Part shown: in pieces, positions 8,166-15,957 of the stretch
Position numbering within the stretch: the first letter of the stretch is position 1
Layout of the letters: each line of letters starts with the position of its first letter
DNA from: Streptomyces phyllanthi
GTDB lineage: Bacteria; Actinomycetota; Actinomycetes; Streptomycetales; Streptomycetaceae
Direction: 5' to 3'
Assembly: GCF_009377205.1 (NCBI RefSeq)
Contig: NZ_VJZE01000022.1
Location: 1 to 43,512, forward strand
Length of the DNA: 43,512 nt
Notes under the pieces: model-generated
Databases searched by the model: none
Seen by the model: only the letters and a program-made list of their open reading frames with translations
Told to the model about the DNA's origin: nothing
Program-made: the position numbers and the translations under genes

Positions 8166-8823
8166 GTCCAGGTCGCGGGTGGACCGCTACGGGCAGGTCA
8201 GTGTCCGTACCAACCGCTACTCGGTGCCGGTGCGGCTGATCGGACGGCGAGTGCGGGTCTTGCTGCACGCCTCCGAAGTGGTCATCTACGACGGCCGCGT
8301 GGAGGTTGCCCGGCACGAGCGCCTGGTCGCCAAGGGCGCCGTCCGGCTGGAGCGCGACCACTACCTGGAGGCCCTGGTGCGCAAGCCCGGCGCCCTGCCC
8401 GGGGCGACGGCGCTGGAACAGGCCCGCGCGGCAGGCAAGTCCACCCCGGTTCACGACGCCTGGTGGGAAGCGGTCCGCAAGGCTCACGGCGACGCCGAGG
8501 GAACCCGCGCGTTGATCGATGTCCTGCTGCTGCACCGGCACATGACGCACGATCACGTGGCGGTCGGCATCGCCGCCGCCCTGAAGGCCGGCGCTCTGAC
8601 CGCGGACGTGGTCGCGCTGGAGGCCCGCAAGGCCGCCGACGCCGACCACCCCACCGCGGACGGCCCGCCGGATGACCCGCAGCCGTCGCCGGTGGCGTCG
8701 CTGACCGTCCGGCGGCTGGCCCGGCTGCCTGCCGACACCCGGCCGCTGCCGTCGCTGGCCGCCTACGACGCGCTGCTTCGACACCCTCCGCCCACCGCTC
8801 GTCAGAAGGGAGAACAGCCGTGA
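8166..8823 (+). pseudogene. istA: IS21-family transposase IstA, C-terminal remnant
   Basis: The frame from ~8166 reads RVDRYGQVSVRTNRYSVPVRLIGRRVRVLLHASEVVIYDG, the typical post-catalytic domain of IstA, and runs to the natural C-terminus (AAYDALL near the end). Its stop overlaps the istB GTG (GTGA at 8820-8823), the normal coupled istA-istB arrangement. Together with 6900-7245 this is one istA whose ~150-200-residue DDE core has been exchanged for the recombinase fragment. Confidence 0.8.
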
Positions 8824-9208
8824 CCGTCCAACGCCACCGCGGGCTGACAAGTACGTCCTGGCCACCAAGCTCGTCAACGAACTCGTCGAAGCCGCCGACG
8901 ACAAGCAGCTGACCAAGATTGTCGCCCGTTACGGCCGCGTGGACCTTCTCGCCATAGACGAGCTGGGCTACATGGAACTGGACCGCCGCGGCGCCGAACT
9001 GCTGTTCCAAGTCCTGACCGAGCGGGAGCAGAAAGCCTCCGTGGCCATCGCCTCGAACGAATCGTTCGGAGGCTGGACGAAGACTTTCACCGACCCCCGG
9101 CTCTGCGCGGCAATCGTGGACCGGCTCACCTTCGGCGGCAACATCATCGAGACCGGCACCGACTCCTACCGCCTTGCCCATACCAAGAACCAGCAGGGCA
9201 GCGGCTAA
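8820..9208 (+). pseudogene. istB: IS21-family helper ATPase IstB, internally deleted
   Basis: The GTG at 8820 gives the IstB start VTVQRHRG. At ~8850 the sequence jumps, with a frame change, to YVLATKLVNELVEAADDKQL and continues through the Walker B region (RVDLLAIDELGYMELDRRG) and sensor region (SVAIASNESFGGWTKTF) to the normal C-terminus. About 90 residues including the Walker A ATP-binding loop are deleted. Non-functional remnant of the same IS21 element as the istA pieces upstream. Confidence 0.85.
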
Positions 9209-9229
9209 CCGCACACACGAGAACCCGGA

Positions 9230-9619
9230 TTACCGGCCCGGGACCGCCCCTACCAGCCCCGGGATCAGCACCGCCGCCACCGCCAGGTGCATCAGAGCGA
9301 GGGAGATCCGGGTGCCGCCGTCCATGCCGTCGCCGATGAACGGCAGGAAGGACACGGCCAGTACGGCGCCGGCGACCCCGGTCCAGATGGCGCGGGCGCG
9401 CCCCGCCCCGAACCGTTCCAGGGCGGCCAGCAGTCCCCAGCCGGAGAGCGAGGCGAGCAGTGCGACGACCGCCACGGGCACGGCGCCGATGTCGAGCGTC
9501 TGCTCGCCGTCGGCGATCCGCAGCCGGTGCCCCAGCAGTGGGTCCGCGACCAGCCACACCAGGACCGGGGCCAGGACGGCCAGGGCCGTAACCCCCAGGC
9601 GCCTGCTCCGCGCGCTCAC
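9230..9619 (-). CDS. DUF6069-like small integral membrane protein
   Basis: A 129-residue protein with four hydrophobic segments: VTALAVLAPVLVWLVADPLLG, AVPVAVVALLASLSGWGLLAAL, AIWTGVAGAVLAVSFLPFI and ISLALMHLAVAAVLIPGL. It matches the layout of DUF6069 proteins of Streptomyces, whose function is unknown. Its ATG overlaps the stop of the upstream tetR gene (ATGA at 9616-9619), so the two are translationally coupled and controlled together. A likely but unproven idea is that the TetR protein controls its own operon through the two palindromes at 10241-10281. Confidence 0.8.
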   Translation of the reverse strand: MSARSRRLGVTALAVLAPVLVWLVADPLLGHRLRIADGEQTLDIGAVPVAVVALLASLSGWGLLAALERFGAGRARAIWTGVAGAVLAVSFLPFIGDGMDGGTRISLALMHLAVAAVLIPGLVGAVPGR

Positions 9620-10227
9620 TTGGCGCCCCCCGAGAGCGCCCCGTGCAGGAAGACCTCCACCAGCTCCTGCGGGGTCAGGTCGGGCTCGTCCTCCGTACGC
9701 GGCTGGGTGAAGAGCAGTCCGAAGAAGAGGGCCGCAATCTGCTCCGGCGGTCGGCGCAGGGCGGCCTTGTCGGGCTCCAGCAGCTCCGCGAGGGCCGCGC
9801 GGATACGGGTCGTCGACTCGTCGCGGCCGGCGCCGCGCACCGTGCCGGGGTGCTTGCCGCCGCGATGCCCCAGCGAGCCGGCGATCGCGCCCATCCTGGA
9901 CATGTGCGCCTGCAGCGCCTCGGCCGCCTCCGCGAGCCGGTCGGGCAGCGGCTGGGATACGTCGATCGCGTCGAGCTCGCGGACCGCGTGCTCAGGGGAG
10001 AGCGCCTCGGCCATGCACGCCTGCAGCAGCTCGTCCTTGTCGGCGAAGACCCGGAAGATCGTGCCCTCGCCGATGCCCGCGGCGCGGGCGATCTTCGCGG
10101 TCGTCACCGCGGCGCCGTACTCGGCGATCAGCGGGATCGCGGTCTGGATGATCATTTCGCGGCGCTGCTCCGGTGACATGCCAGGGGCGCGGCGGCGGGT
10201 GGTCTGGTTCTCCTTAGGTGCTGTCAT
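9616..10227 (-). CDS. TetR family transcriptional regulator
   Basis: A 203-residue regulator. The N-terminal HTH is clear (REMIIQTAIPLIAEYGAAVTTAKIARAAGIGEGTIFRVFADKDELLQACM, residues ~24-72) and is followed by a variable helical ligand domain. It is the first gene of a two-gene minus-strand operon with the DUF6069 protein. Two related palindromes (10241-10260 and 10266-10281) lie 14-54 bases upstream of its ATG, where a promoter would be, strongly suggesting autoregulation. The ligand is unknown. Confidence 0.92.
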   Translation of the reverse strand: MTAPKENQTTRRRAPGMSPEQRREMIIQTAIPLIAEYGAAVTTAKIARAAGIGEGTIFRVFADKDELLQACMAEALSPEHAVRELDAIDVSQPLPDRLAEAAEALQAHMSRMGAIAGSLGHRGGKHPGTVRGAGRDESTTRIRAALAELLEPDKAALRRPPEQIAALFFGLLFTQPRTEDEPDLTPQELVEVFLHGALSGGAK

Positions 10228-10240
10228 GACCGCGAGAATA

Positions 10241-10260
10241 CGGAGTGAGTACTCACTCCG
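10241..10260. promoter_or_regulatory. TetR operator 1 (20-base perfect palindrome)
   Basis: CGGAGTGAGT followed by its exact reverse complement, 14 bases upstream of the tetR ATG. Paired with a second copy whose centre is 23 bases away. Typical size and symmetry for a TetR dimer site. Confidence 0.8.
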
Positions 10261-10265
10261 TCAAT

Positions 10266-10281
10266 GAGTGAGTACTCACTC
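10266..10281. promoter_or_regulatory. TetR operator 2 (16-base perfect palindrome)
   Basis: GAGTGAGT followed by its reverse complement: the same core as operator 1, without the outer GC pairs. The 23-base spacing (about two helical turns) would let two dimers sit on the same or nearly the same face. Confidence 0.78.
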
Positions 10282-10391
10282 CGCTCGCTTTTCCTGCACT
10301 CGGCTGCTTGTCGATGGCAGCCCACCAAGATCACAACTACGGCTGGAGTACTTAAACCACACCCCGCGACGCGACGGTGGGGCCAAAATAC

Positions 10392-10422
10392 GGGTCTGGC
10401 ACAAGTTCCGTGCGTCGGTGAC
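10392..10422 (+). repeat. ISL3 left inverted repeat
   Basis: Matches the reverse complement of 12499-12529 at about 27 of 31 positions. The outermost 16 bases are identical. Confidence 0.85.
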
Positions 10423-10506
10423 GCCTTGTAATTGTTGATCTTCCTTCGTGTGGTGTGCAAGTCGCCTCGAAATCGTTCCTCGTACGGGTGACACGGCGGA
10501 CATTCG

Positions 10507-12139
10507 GTGGCCGTGAACGAGGTGCGGTCCTATTTGCAGGAGTTGTTGTTCCCATCGGTCTCCGGCGTCGCCGTCGTGGCCGTCCATGCGGACGGCGCGG
10601 CGATACACGTCGAGGCCCGGTGCACGCCCACCGGGGCCGCCTGCCCTGACTGCGCCCACTGGACGGAACGCGTTCACAGCTCCTACCTGCGGTTTCCCGC
10701 AGACCTGCCCGCTGCCGGACGGAGCGCGCAACTCGCGTTGCGGGTCCGGCGGTTCTTCTGCACGGCCACGGCATGCGGTCGGCGAACGTTCGTGGAGCAG
10801 GTGCCGGGGCTGACCCGCCGCTACGGCCGGGTCACCGAGCGGCTACGGCAGACGATGAGTGCGATCGGGCTGGCCCTGGCCGGCCGGGCCGGTGCCCGTC
10901 TCGCCCAGGTCATGGGTATCGCGACCAGCCGCACCACGCTGCTGCGCCGGGTGATGGACCTGCCCGACCCGGCCGCGACGCAGCCCCGCGCCGTCGGCGT
11001 GGACGACTTCGCGCTCCGACGCGGTCACGTCTACGGAACGGTCGTGATCGACGCCGAGACCCACCAGGTCCTCGACCTGCTGCCCGAGCGCGACGCCGCC
11101 ACCCTCGCCCCGTGGCTCGCGGCCCATCCCGGAATCGAGGTTATCTGCCGCGACCGCGCGGGCGCCTACGCCGAGGCGGCCAACACCGCCGCACCCCAGG
11201 CCCTCCAGGTCGCCGACCGGTTCCATCTCTGGCAGAACCTCACCTCCGCGGTCGAGAAAACCGTCGCCGACCACCGCTCCTGCCTGCGCGACCTGCCGCC
11301 ACCCCACCCGGAACCCGAAGCCCGCATGGGAGACGCCCGCCGAGGCGGCACCCGGCCAGGACGCCGAAACGGACGACCCGACCGGCAAGTTCGCCGAACG
11401 GGCCCGCGCCCACCACGCCCTCGTCCACGATCTCCTCGCCCAGGGCATGGGCATCCGCCACATTGCCCGCCATCTGGGCTGGGGACGGCACACCGTCCAG
11501 CGGTACGCCCGCGCCGCCCGCTGGCAGGACATGGTCAAGGGCCGCAAGCGTCAACTCCCCAGCAAACTCGATCCGTTCAAGCCCTACCTAGCCCAACGTT
11601 GGGCCGAAACCGACGGAAAGGTGACCATCCTCGATCTTCACCGAGAGATCACCGCACGCGGCTTCCGCGGCCACTACTCCACCGTCCGCGACTGGGCCCG
11701 GCGCGACTTGCCCCGGCAGGAAGGCTTCACACCCGCCCCGCCACCGCCGTCGGTACGGAAGGTGACCGGCTGGCTCACCCGGCACCCCGCCACCCTCACC
11801 GAGGAGGAGAAGCTGCACCGCAAGGCCGTACTCGACCACTGCCCGGAACTGGCGTCCGCAGCTGAGCTGACCGGCTCGTTCGCGGAGATGCTCACGACAC
11901 TCAGCGGCTCCGGCCTGCCCGCATGGATCATCGAGGCCACAGAGGCCAACCTGCCCGGCATTAGCAGCTTTGCGGCCGGCCTGAACAGCGACCTTGAGGC
12001 GGTGACCGCCGGACTGACCACCGACTGGAACTCCGGCCCGGTCGAAGGAGCCGTCAACCGGATCAAGATGCTCAAACGGCAGATGTTCGGCCGCGCAGGC
12101 TTTGGCCTCCTGCGCAAGCGGGTCCTGCTTGCCTCCTGA
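10507..12139 (+). pseudogene. ISL3-family transposase, frameshifted
   Basis: The first frame (from GTG 10507) has the N-terminal zinc-binding segment ([23 protein letters not shown]... [13 protein letters not shown]) and the DDE core start [34 protein letters not shown], with [10 protein letters not shown] and [11 protein letters not shown]. Near 11300-11330 the frame must shift by +1 to continue as [36 protein letters not shown] and on to the normal C-terminus (WNSGPVEGAVNRIKMLKRQMFGRAGFGLLRKRVLLAS). ISL3 transposases are normally one ORF, so this is most simply a disabling indel or a sequencing error. Confidence 0.85.
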
Positions 12140-12148
12140 AGATCCCGG

Positions 12149-12427
12149 TCAGACCGCGTCCTCCACGAGCCCGAAGTCGTCCGGAAACTCTTCCAGAAAC
12201 GCTCGCCGAGACGGATCGGCCTCCTCGCGCGCCATAGTGCCCAGCAGGTCGAGGAACTCGTCCCGCTGTTCACGCGACAGGTTGCTCACGATGTAGGCGA
12301 CGCCCTCCAGGACCTTGACGGCATCATCCGGATCCATTTGCTCGTCTTCACAGCCGTCGATGAACCAGAGAACATCCACCAGGGCCTCGGCCAGGGCCCG
12401 CGTCAGGGAGGGGTATGCAGCAGGCAT
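12149..12427 (-). CDS. Small acidic protein, passenger in ISL3 element (92 aa)
   Basis: The ATG at 12427 with a GGGAG site 9 bases upstream gives MPAAYPSLTRALAEALVDVLWFIDGCEDEQMDPDDAVKVLEGV..., an all-helical, strongly acidic protein ending FPDDFGLVEDAV. It lies entirely inside the inverted repeats, tail to tail with the transposase (10 bases between stops). I do not recognise the family. Similar small acidic proteins exist in Streptomyces as conserved hypotheticals, to my memory. It could be element cargo or a transposition modulator; neither is shown. Confidence 0.65.
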   Translation of the reverse strand: MPAAYPSLTRALAEALVDVLWFIDGCEDEQMDPDDAVKVLEGVAYIVSNLSREQRDEFLDLLGTMAREEADPSRRAFLEEFPDDFGLVEDAV

Positions 12428-12498
12428 TGAGACGATCTCCCGGCAAGGCGGCGAACAAGGTCTGGCCATCTCATCACATGCCGCTGATGTCACGGCCA

Positions 12499-12529
12499 GT
12501 GACCGCCGCACGAAACTTGTGCCAGACCC
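12499..12529 (-). repeat. ISL3 right inverted repeat
   Basis: Partner of 10392-10422. It defines the right end of the insertion sequence and places the passenger gene at 12149-12427 inside it. Confidence 0.85.
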
Positions 12530-12537
12530 CAACTCAC

Positions 12538-12828
12538 GCTGTCGAAACCACCGGCCAGCTCTATCAGCGCTACCAGGACGGCATGGAGGACCAGATCGGC
12601 GCCTTGGGCCTGGTCCTGAACGCCCTCGTACTGTTCAACACCCGCTACATGGACGCCGCCCTCACTCAGCTCCGCGCCGACGGCTTCGACGTCCGCGACG
12701 AGGACGTCGCCCGCCTCTCCCCGTTCGTCCGCCACCACATCAACGTGCTGGGCCGGTACTCCTTCCAGCTCCCCGATCTGCCCGGCGGAATGCGGCCCCT
12801 CCGTGCCCTGGACGCTGTCGACGAGTAG
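12538..12828 (+). pseudogene. tnpA: Tn3-family transposase, C-terminal remnant
   Basis: Reads GQLYQRYQDGMEDQIGALGLVLNALVLFNTRYMDAALTQLR, DEDVARLSPFVRHHINVLGRYSFQLPDLPGGMRPLR: the last ~95 residues of a Tn3-type (DDE_Tnp_Tn3) transposase, including the terminal LGRYSF motif. The ~900 residues before it are gone; the ISL3 right end lies ~8 bases upstream. It is in the same orientation as the Tn3 N-terminal stub at 3544, so both may come from one element. Followed by a strong hairpin. Confidence 0.85.
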
Positions 12829-12834
12829 CGAGAC

Positions 12835-12864
12835 GCGGCGGGCGCGTCTGGCCGCGCCCGCCGC
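12835..12864. terminator. Bidirectional terminator hairpin
   Basis: A perfect 12-base stem (GCGGCGGGCGCG with its complement at 12853-12864) and a 6-base loop. It sits between the converging Tn3 remnant and MFS gene. Confidence 0.75.
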
Positions 12865-12883
12865 TCGCACCGTCGTGGGAACT

Positions 12884-14104
12884 CTATGCGTTGGCCGCCT
12901 GGACGCGGACGGCTCGGGCGCGGACCACGAAGGGCCGGGAGAAGACGGTGATGGCGATGGAGACGGCGGCCACAAAGGTGATGGCCGTGCCAGAAGTGAA
13001 CTGCTGGGCAATGCCGCCAGCGATCGCGGCTCCGATACTTTGCCACGTCATCCGGCCAGCGGACTCAACTCCCTGGACCTGGCCACGGACCGGATCAGGG
13101 GTCAGCTCCAGAAGCTGCTCCTGGAGCGGCAGGGTGGCAGCGAAGCCGGCACTGGCGATGAACACCGCTGCTGTCGCCACCAGCACGGGCGGGTGGACGG
13201 CGAACAGCAGGTAGGGGCCGGCGAGCAGCAGTCGCAGGGCGAATGCGTAGCGGCGCCGCTGCTCGGCGCTGAACAGCCGCCCGACCGCAAGGTCACCGAG
13301 GAGCATGCCTGCCGATCCGGCGGCCAGGAAGACGCCGGCGTGATGGGGGGCGTAGGAGATGAACAGGGCCTCGCAGCCAACGATCAGGCCATTGGGGACC
13401 CACAGGTTCAGCAGCAGCGCGCGTTGGCCGGAGTGGGAGAAAAGCTCGATGTTCGTCGTCCAGGTCTGGCGCAGTCCAGGGCGACGGGTCAGACGGATCG
13501 AGCGTTCCCGGACCGTCACCGCCACAATGATCAATCCACCGCCGGTCAGGGCTGTCGCGACGGCGAAGACCTCCTGCGGGCTCAGGTACCGCAGCAGTAC
13601 GGCGCCGATGGCATAGCAGAGAATGGCCATGCCTCCCGAGGTGATATTCATCAGCGAACGTGCCAGTGCATAGGCGGAGGTCGGCACCACCTCGGCGAGC
13701 AGCCCCATCCGTGTGCCCGTTCCCAGGGACTGGAAGAATCCCAGTACAAGGAGCAGACCGAACCGGGCGGCGAGCGGCAGCCCTGGAACCGCCTGTGCGG
13801 CAACACCTGCGAGCGAGACGCACTGGAGCGCGACGAGGGTCCGGCGAGGACGGCTTCCGTCCGCGACCGACATCAGTGTCAGCGCACCGAGTACCGTCGC
13901 GAAGGTGGCGCCGTACATGCTCACAGCGGTCAGGAACGGGGACTTGGTCTGCTGGTTGACCAGTGTGCCGAGCGCGAAGCCCGACATGGTGCTCGCGGCG
14001 ACCGTCAGTGTGAAGCTGGCGTACAGGCCGACGAATTCACGGTTGCGGAGCAGGTCACGGTAGGTGGTGGGAGGTTTGCCGGAGGCAGATGTGTCAGAAG
14101 GCAT
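12884..14104 (-). CDS. MFS transporter (probable drug/metabolite exporter)
   Basis: A 406-residue major facilitator with about 12 hydrophobic segments and the inter-domain pattern of the family (for example LMSVADGSRPRRTLVALQC after helix 2-3, GDLAVGRLFSAEQRRRYAFALRLLLAG in the second half). The ATG at 14104 is chosen because a minus-strand promoter lies at 14157-14165 and a hairpin ending in six Ts stops one base before it; the longer open frame upstream is only the integrase region in another frame. Such attenuated exporters are often antibiotic-inducible, so efflux of a translation-targeting compound is a reasonable guess. It lies next to a broken integrase within the mobile zone. Confidence 0.85.
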   Translation of the reverse strand: MPSDTSASGKPPTTYRDLLRNREFVGLYASFTLTVAASTMSGFALGTLVNQQTKSPFLTAVSMYGATFATVLGALTLMSVADGSRPRRTLVALQCVSLAGVAAQAVPGLPLAARFGLLLVLGFFQSLGTGTRMGLLAEVVPTSAYALARSLMNITSGGMAILCYAIGAVLLRYLSPQEVFAVATALTGGGLIIVAVTVRERSIRLTRRPGLRQTWTTNIELFSHSGQRALLLNLWVPNGLIVGCEALFISYAPHHAGVFLAAGSAGMLLGDLAVGRLFSAEQRRRYAFALRLLLAGPYLLFAVHPPVLVATAAVFIASAGFAATLPLQEQLLELTPDPVRGQVQGVESAGRMTWQSIGAAIAGGIAQQFTSGTAITFVAAVSIAITVFSRPFVVRARAVRVQAANA

Positions 14105-14147
14105 GAAAAAAGCCTTCGCGCGCACCCAACTTGGGGCGCCGAAGGCC
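14105..14147 (-). promoter_or_regulatory. Attenuator-like terminator in the MFS leader
   Basis: On the minus strand: a stem of 7 + 4 + 4 base pairs with two single-base bulges (arms 14112-14118 and 14140-14146, plus inner pairs 14120-14128/14132-14139), followed directly by TTTTTT (14111-14106), one C, then the ATG. The only Shine-Dalgarno-like GAAGG is inside the 3' arm. The fold would both end transcription and hide the ribosome site. Confidence 0.7.
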
Positions 14148-14156
14148 GACTGGTGG

Positions 14157-14165
14157 ATTATAGCA
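14157..14165 (-). promoter_or_regulatory. Extended -10 promoter for the MFS gene
   Basis: The minus strand reads TGCTATAAT: a perfect TATAAT with the TGn extension. Predicted transcription start is ~7 bases on (about 14148-14150), exactly at the base of the hairpin. No good -35 is seen, as expected for an extended -10 promoter. Confidence 0.65.
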
Positions 14166-14247
14166 AGTGCCCCAGTCCCACCACGGCCCGTATCGGACCG
14201 GGGAGACTCAGACGCGGATACGCACCGGTCTCGGCAGCACCGCACGT

Positions 14248-15224
14248 TCACCGGCGGCTGTCGCCAGGTGCGAGCAGACTGGTCAACTCCGAGATCGCCT
14301 CGGGGGACGGCTTGAAGTAGCGGCGCACGTTCTCCGGCTTCTTGTGCCTCGACTTCGCCATCAGCGTCAGCAGGGAGGCGCCCTGCTCGCCCAGGTGGGT
14401 CAGGGCGGAATGACGGTACTCGTGCAGGTCCCAGCCCGTCCCCGGCCCGCGCACGGCGGTGTGCTCGTCGAGCAGGGCGCGGGCCTGGCCATAGGAGAGT
14501 CGGGCCAGGCCGGTGTCCGGGCACACGTCGCGCGGGCTGACCACCTTCCCCGGGCAGGGGCGGCGATGGGTGACGAACACCGGCCCCCGGATACGGCCGC
14601 GCAGCAGCCGGGGCAAGAGCCGTGCGGTGCCGGCGTCCCAGTAGACGGTCTCCAACACGAAGTCCTCGCGCGCCTGCCCGCGGCGGCGGGCCTTGCTCCG
14701 GGCACCCTTGGCCTTCACCGGGCACCGGCGGGCGGCGAGGTCCAGGTCCTCGATGTTCACGCCGAGGATCTCCTCCGCGCGGGCGGCGGTCTCGTAGAGC
14801 ATCCGCCACAGCGTCTTCTCCCGCAGATGGACCTCGCGCCGGGCGACGAGCCGGTCCAAGCCATCTTCGAGCGGGCCGGGATCTCGGAGTCGGGTACCGC
14901 CAGTCGCTTCGTCCAGGCCGGGACCGCCGGGCCGTCGTAGCCGTACTCCGCGCACCAGCCCAGCCAGGAGAGCACCGCCGCCCGGCGGGCGTTCCAGGTG
15001 TTGACCGCCGCAGTGCCCCACAGCAGTTCCAGGGCTTCGCCGATCTCGTCGTCTGCGACCGACCCGAGCGGGCGGGCCTCCCCGATCTGCTCGGCGGTCT
15101 TGCCGACGCCGGTCGAGTAGCTGCGGGCGGTGTTCGGGTTGCGGAGCGAGTCGAGGAAGGCGTCGGCCGCCGCACGGACGGTCAACGCCTTCCCGACCGG
15201 CAGCTGTACGGCGGTGGGCACCAC
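14248..15224 (-). pseudogene. Tyrosine recombinase (phage-type integrase), frameshifted
   Basis: The GTG at 15224, with an AAGGGGGA site upstream, starts a core-binding domain ([30 protein letters not shown]... [23 protein letters not shown]). At about 14862 a one-base slip occurs; the catalytic domain follows in another frame: [18 protein letters not shown] (first Arg), [16 protein letters not shown] (His-x-x-Arg) and [15 protein letters not shown] (His and Tyr). All catalytic residues exist, but not in one frame. It ends near the right half of the split CNNM gene and may be the enzyme that brought part of the insert. A sequencing error would restore a full-length ~325-residue protein. Confidence 0.8.
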
Positions 15225-15288
15225 TTCCCCCTTGCCGCAGATAACAGGGCCGCTTCACGTACGACCCGGAGAACGTCACCGCAGGTGA

Positions 15289-15957
15289 CGAACCAAGCTC
15301 CCGCAGGCGCTGGCTGCGCCTGTCCAGACCTCACTCCTACTGGCGCCCGCGTTGGTGACTCTCACTCAGGCGCTGCAGCCGGTCGTCTTCGGCATCAACG
15401 CGTTCGCCAATGTTCTCCTGCGACTGCTCAAGGTCGAGACCAGGGACCATGTGGCCGTCGTCTTCACGGACGACCAACTCGCCCGCCTGGTGGAGGACTC
15501 CACCAAGGCCGGACTGATCGAGCCCAGCGGCAGCGAATGGCTACGGGACGCCCTCGAACTGGGCGGCCGACCCGTTGGCGAGATTCCCGCACCCGTGGAG
15601 CAGATGGTCACCGTCGACTGCTTCGTCACGCCGGACCAGCTCGAACGCGAGGCCGTCGCGACCGGCTACTCCCGTCTGCCCGTCACCGGCCCGGCCGGGA
15701 GCGTCCTGGGCTACCTCCACATCAAGGACACGATCGGCCTCGCCGGCCGCGACGAACCCTTCCCGCACGGCACACTGCGCCCGATCACGCGGGTCCAGGT
15801 CGACACCCCGCTGGATGACGCGCTGACCGCCATGCGAGCAGCCGAAACCCATAGGGCAGTCGTGGTCGGCAACACCGGTGCCGTCTTCGGCTTCGTCACC
15901 ATGGAGGACGTCCTGGACGAACTCCTCGGGCCGGAGCCCGCGCCGGAAGCCGCCTGA
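15289..15957 (+). pseudogene. CNNM/CBS hemolysin-type protein, C-terminal remnant (right half of a split gene)
   Basis: The frame is open from 15289 and reads [43 protein letters not shown], the last membrane helix of a CNNM domain. A linker (VFTDDQLARLVEDSTKAGLIEPSG) and two CBS repeats follow (EREAVATGYSRLPVTGPAGSVLGYLHIKD; THRAVVVGNTGAVFGFVTMEDVLDELLG). There is no proper start: only a TTG at 15352 inside the helix. It matches what is missing from the fragment at 3292-3452, short of about 65 residues. Whether a soluble CBS protein is still made from the TTG is unknown. Confidence 0.75.

Larger units (their letters stand above)
10392..12529 (+). mobile_element. ISL3-family insertion sequence with inverted repeats
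   Basis: A 2138-base element bounded by ~31-base inverted repeats: left 10392-10422 beginning GGGTCTGGCACAAGTT, right 12499-12529 ending AACTTGTGCCAGACCC, with about four mismatches. It carries a frameshifted transposase (10507-12139) and a convergent passenger gene (12149-12427). The flanking 8-mers (ending ATAC on the left, starting CAAC on the right) do not match, so no target duplication is visible. Its right end abuts a Tn3 transposase remnant, which it may have disrupted. Confidence 0.85.

Noticed and set aside
11300..11330. Programmed frameshifting in the ISL3 transposase.
   Set aside because: The needed shift is +1, with no obvious slippery or pausing signal, and ISL3 transposases are normally single frames.
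10384..12537. Target-site duplication of the ISL3 element.
   Set aside because: The 8 bases outside each inverted repeat do not match; only scattered positions agree.
12884..15175. A 763-codon minus-strand frame apparently joining integrase-region sequence to the MFS transporter.
   Set aside because: The first ~355 codons are Arg/Pro/Gly-rich sequence out of frame with the integrase. A promoter and terminator hairpin lie just before the MFS ATG at 14104, so only the MFS part is real.
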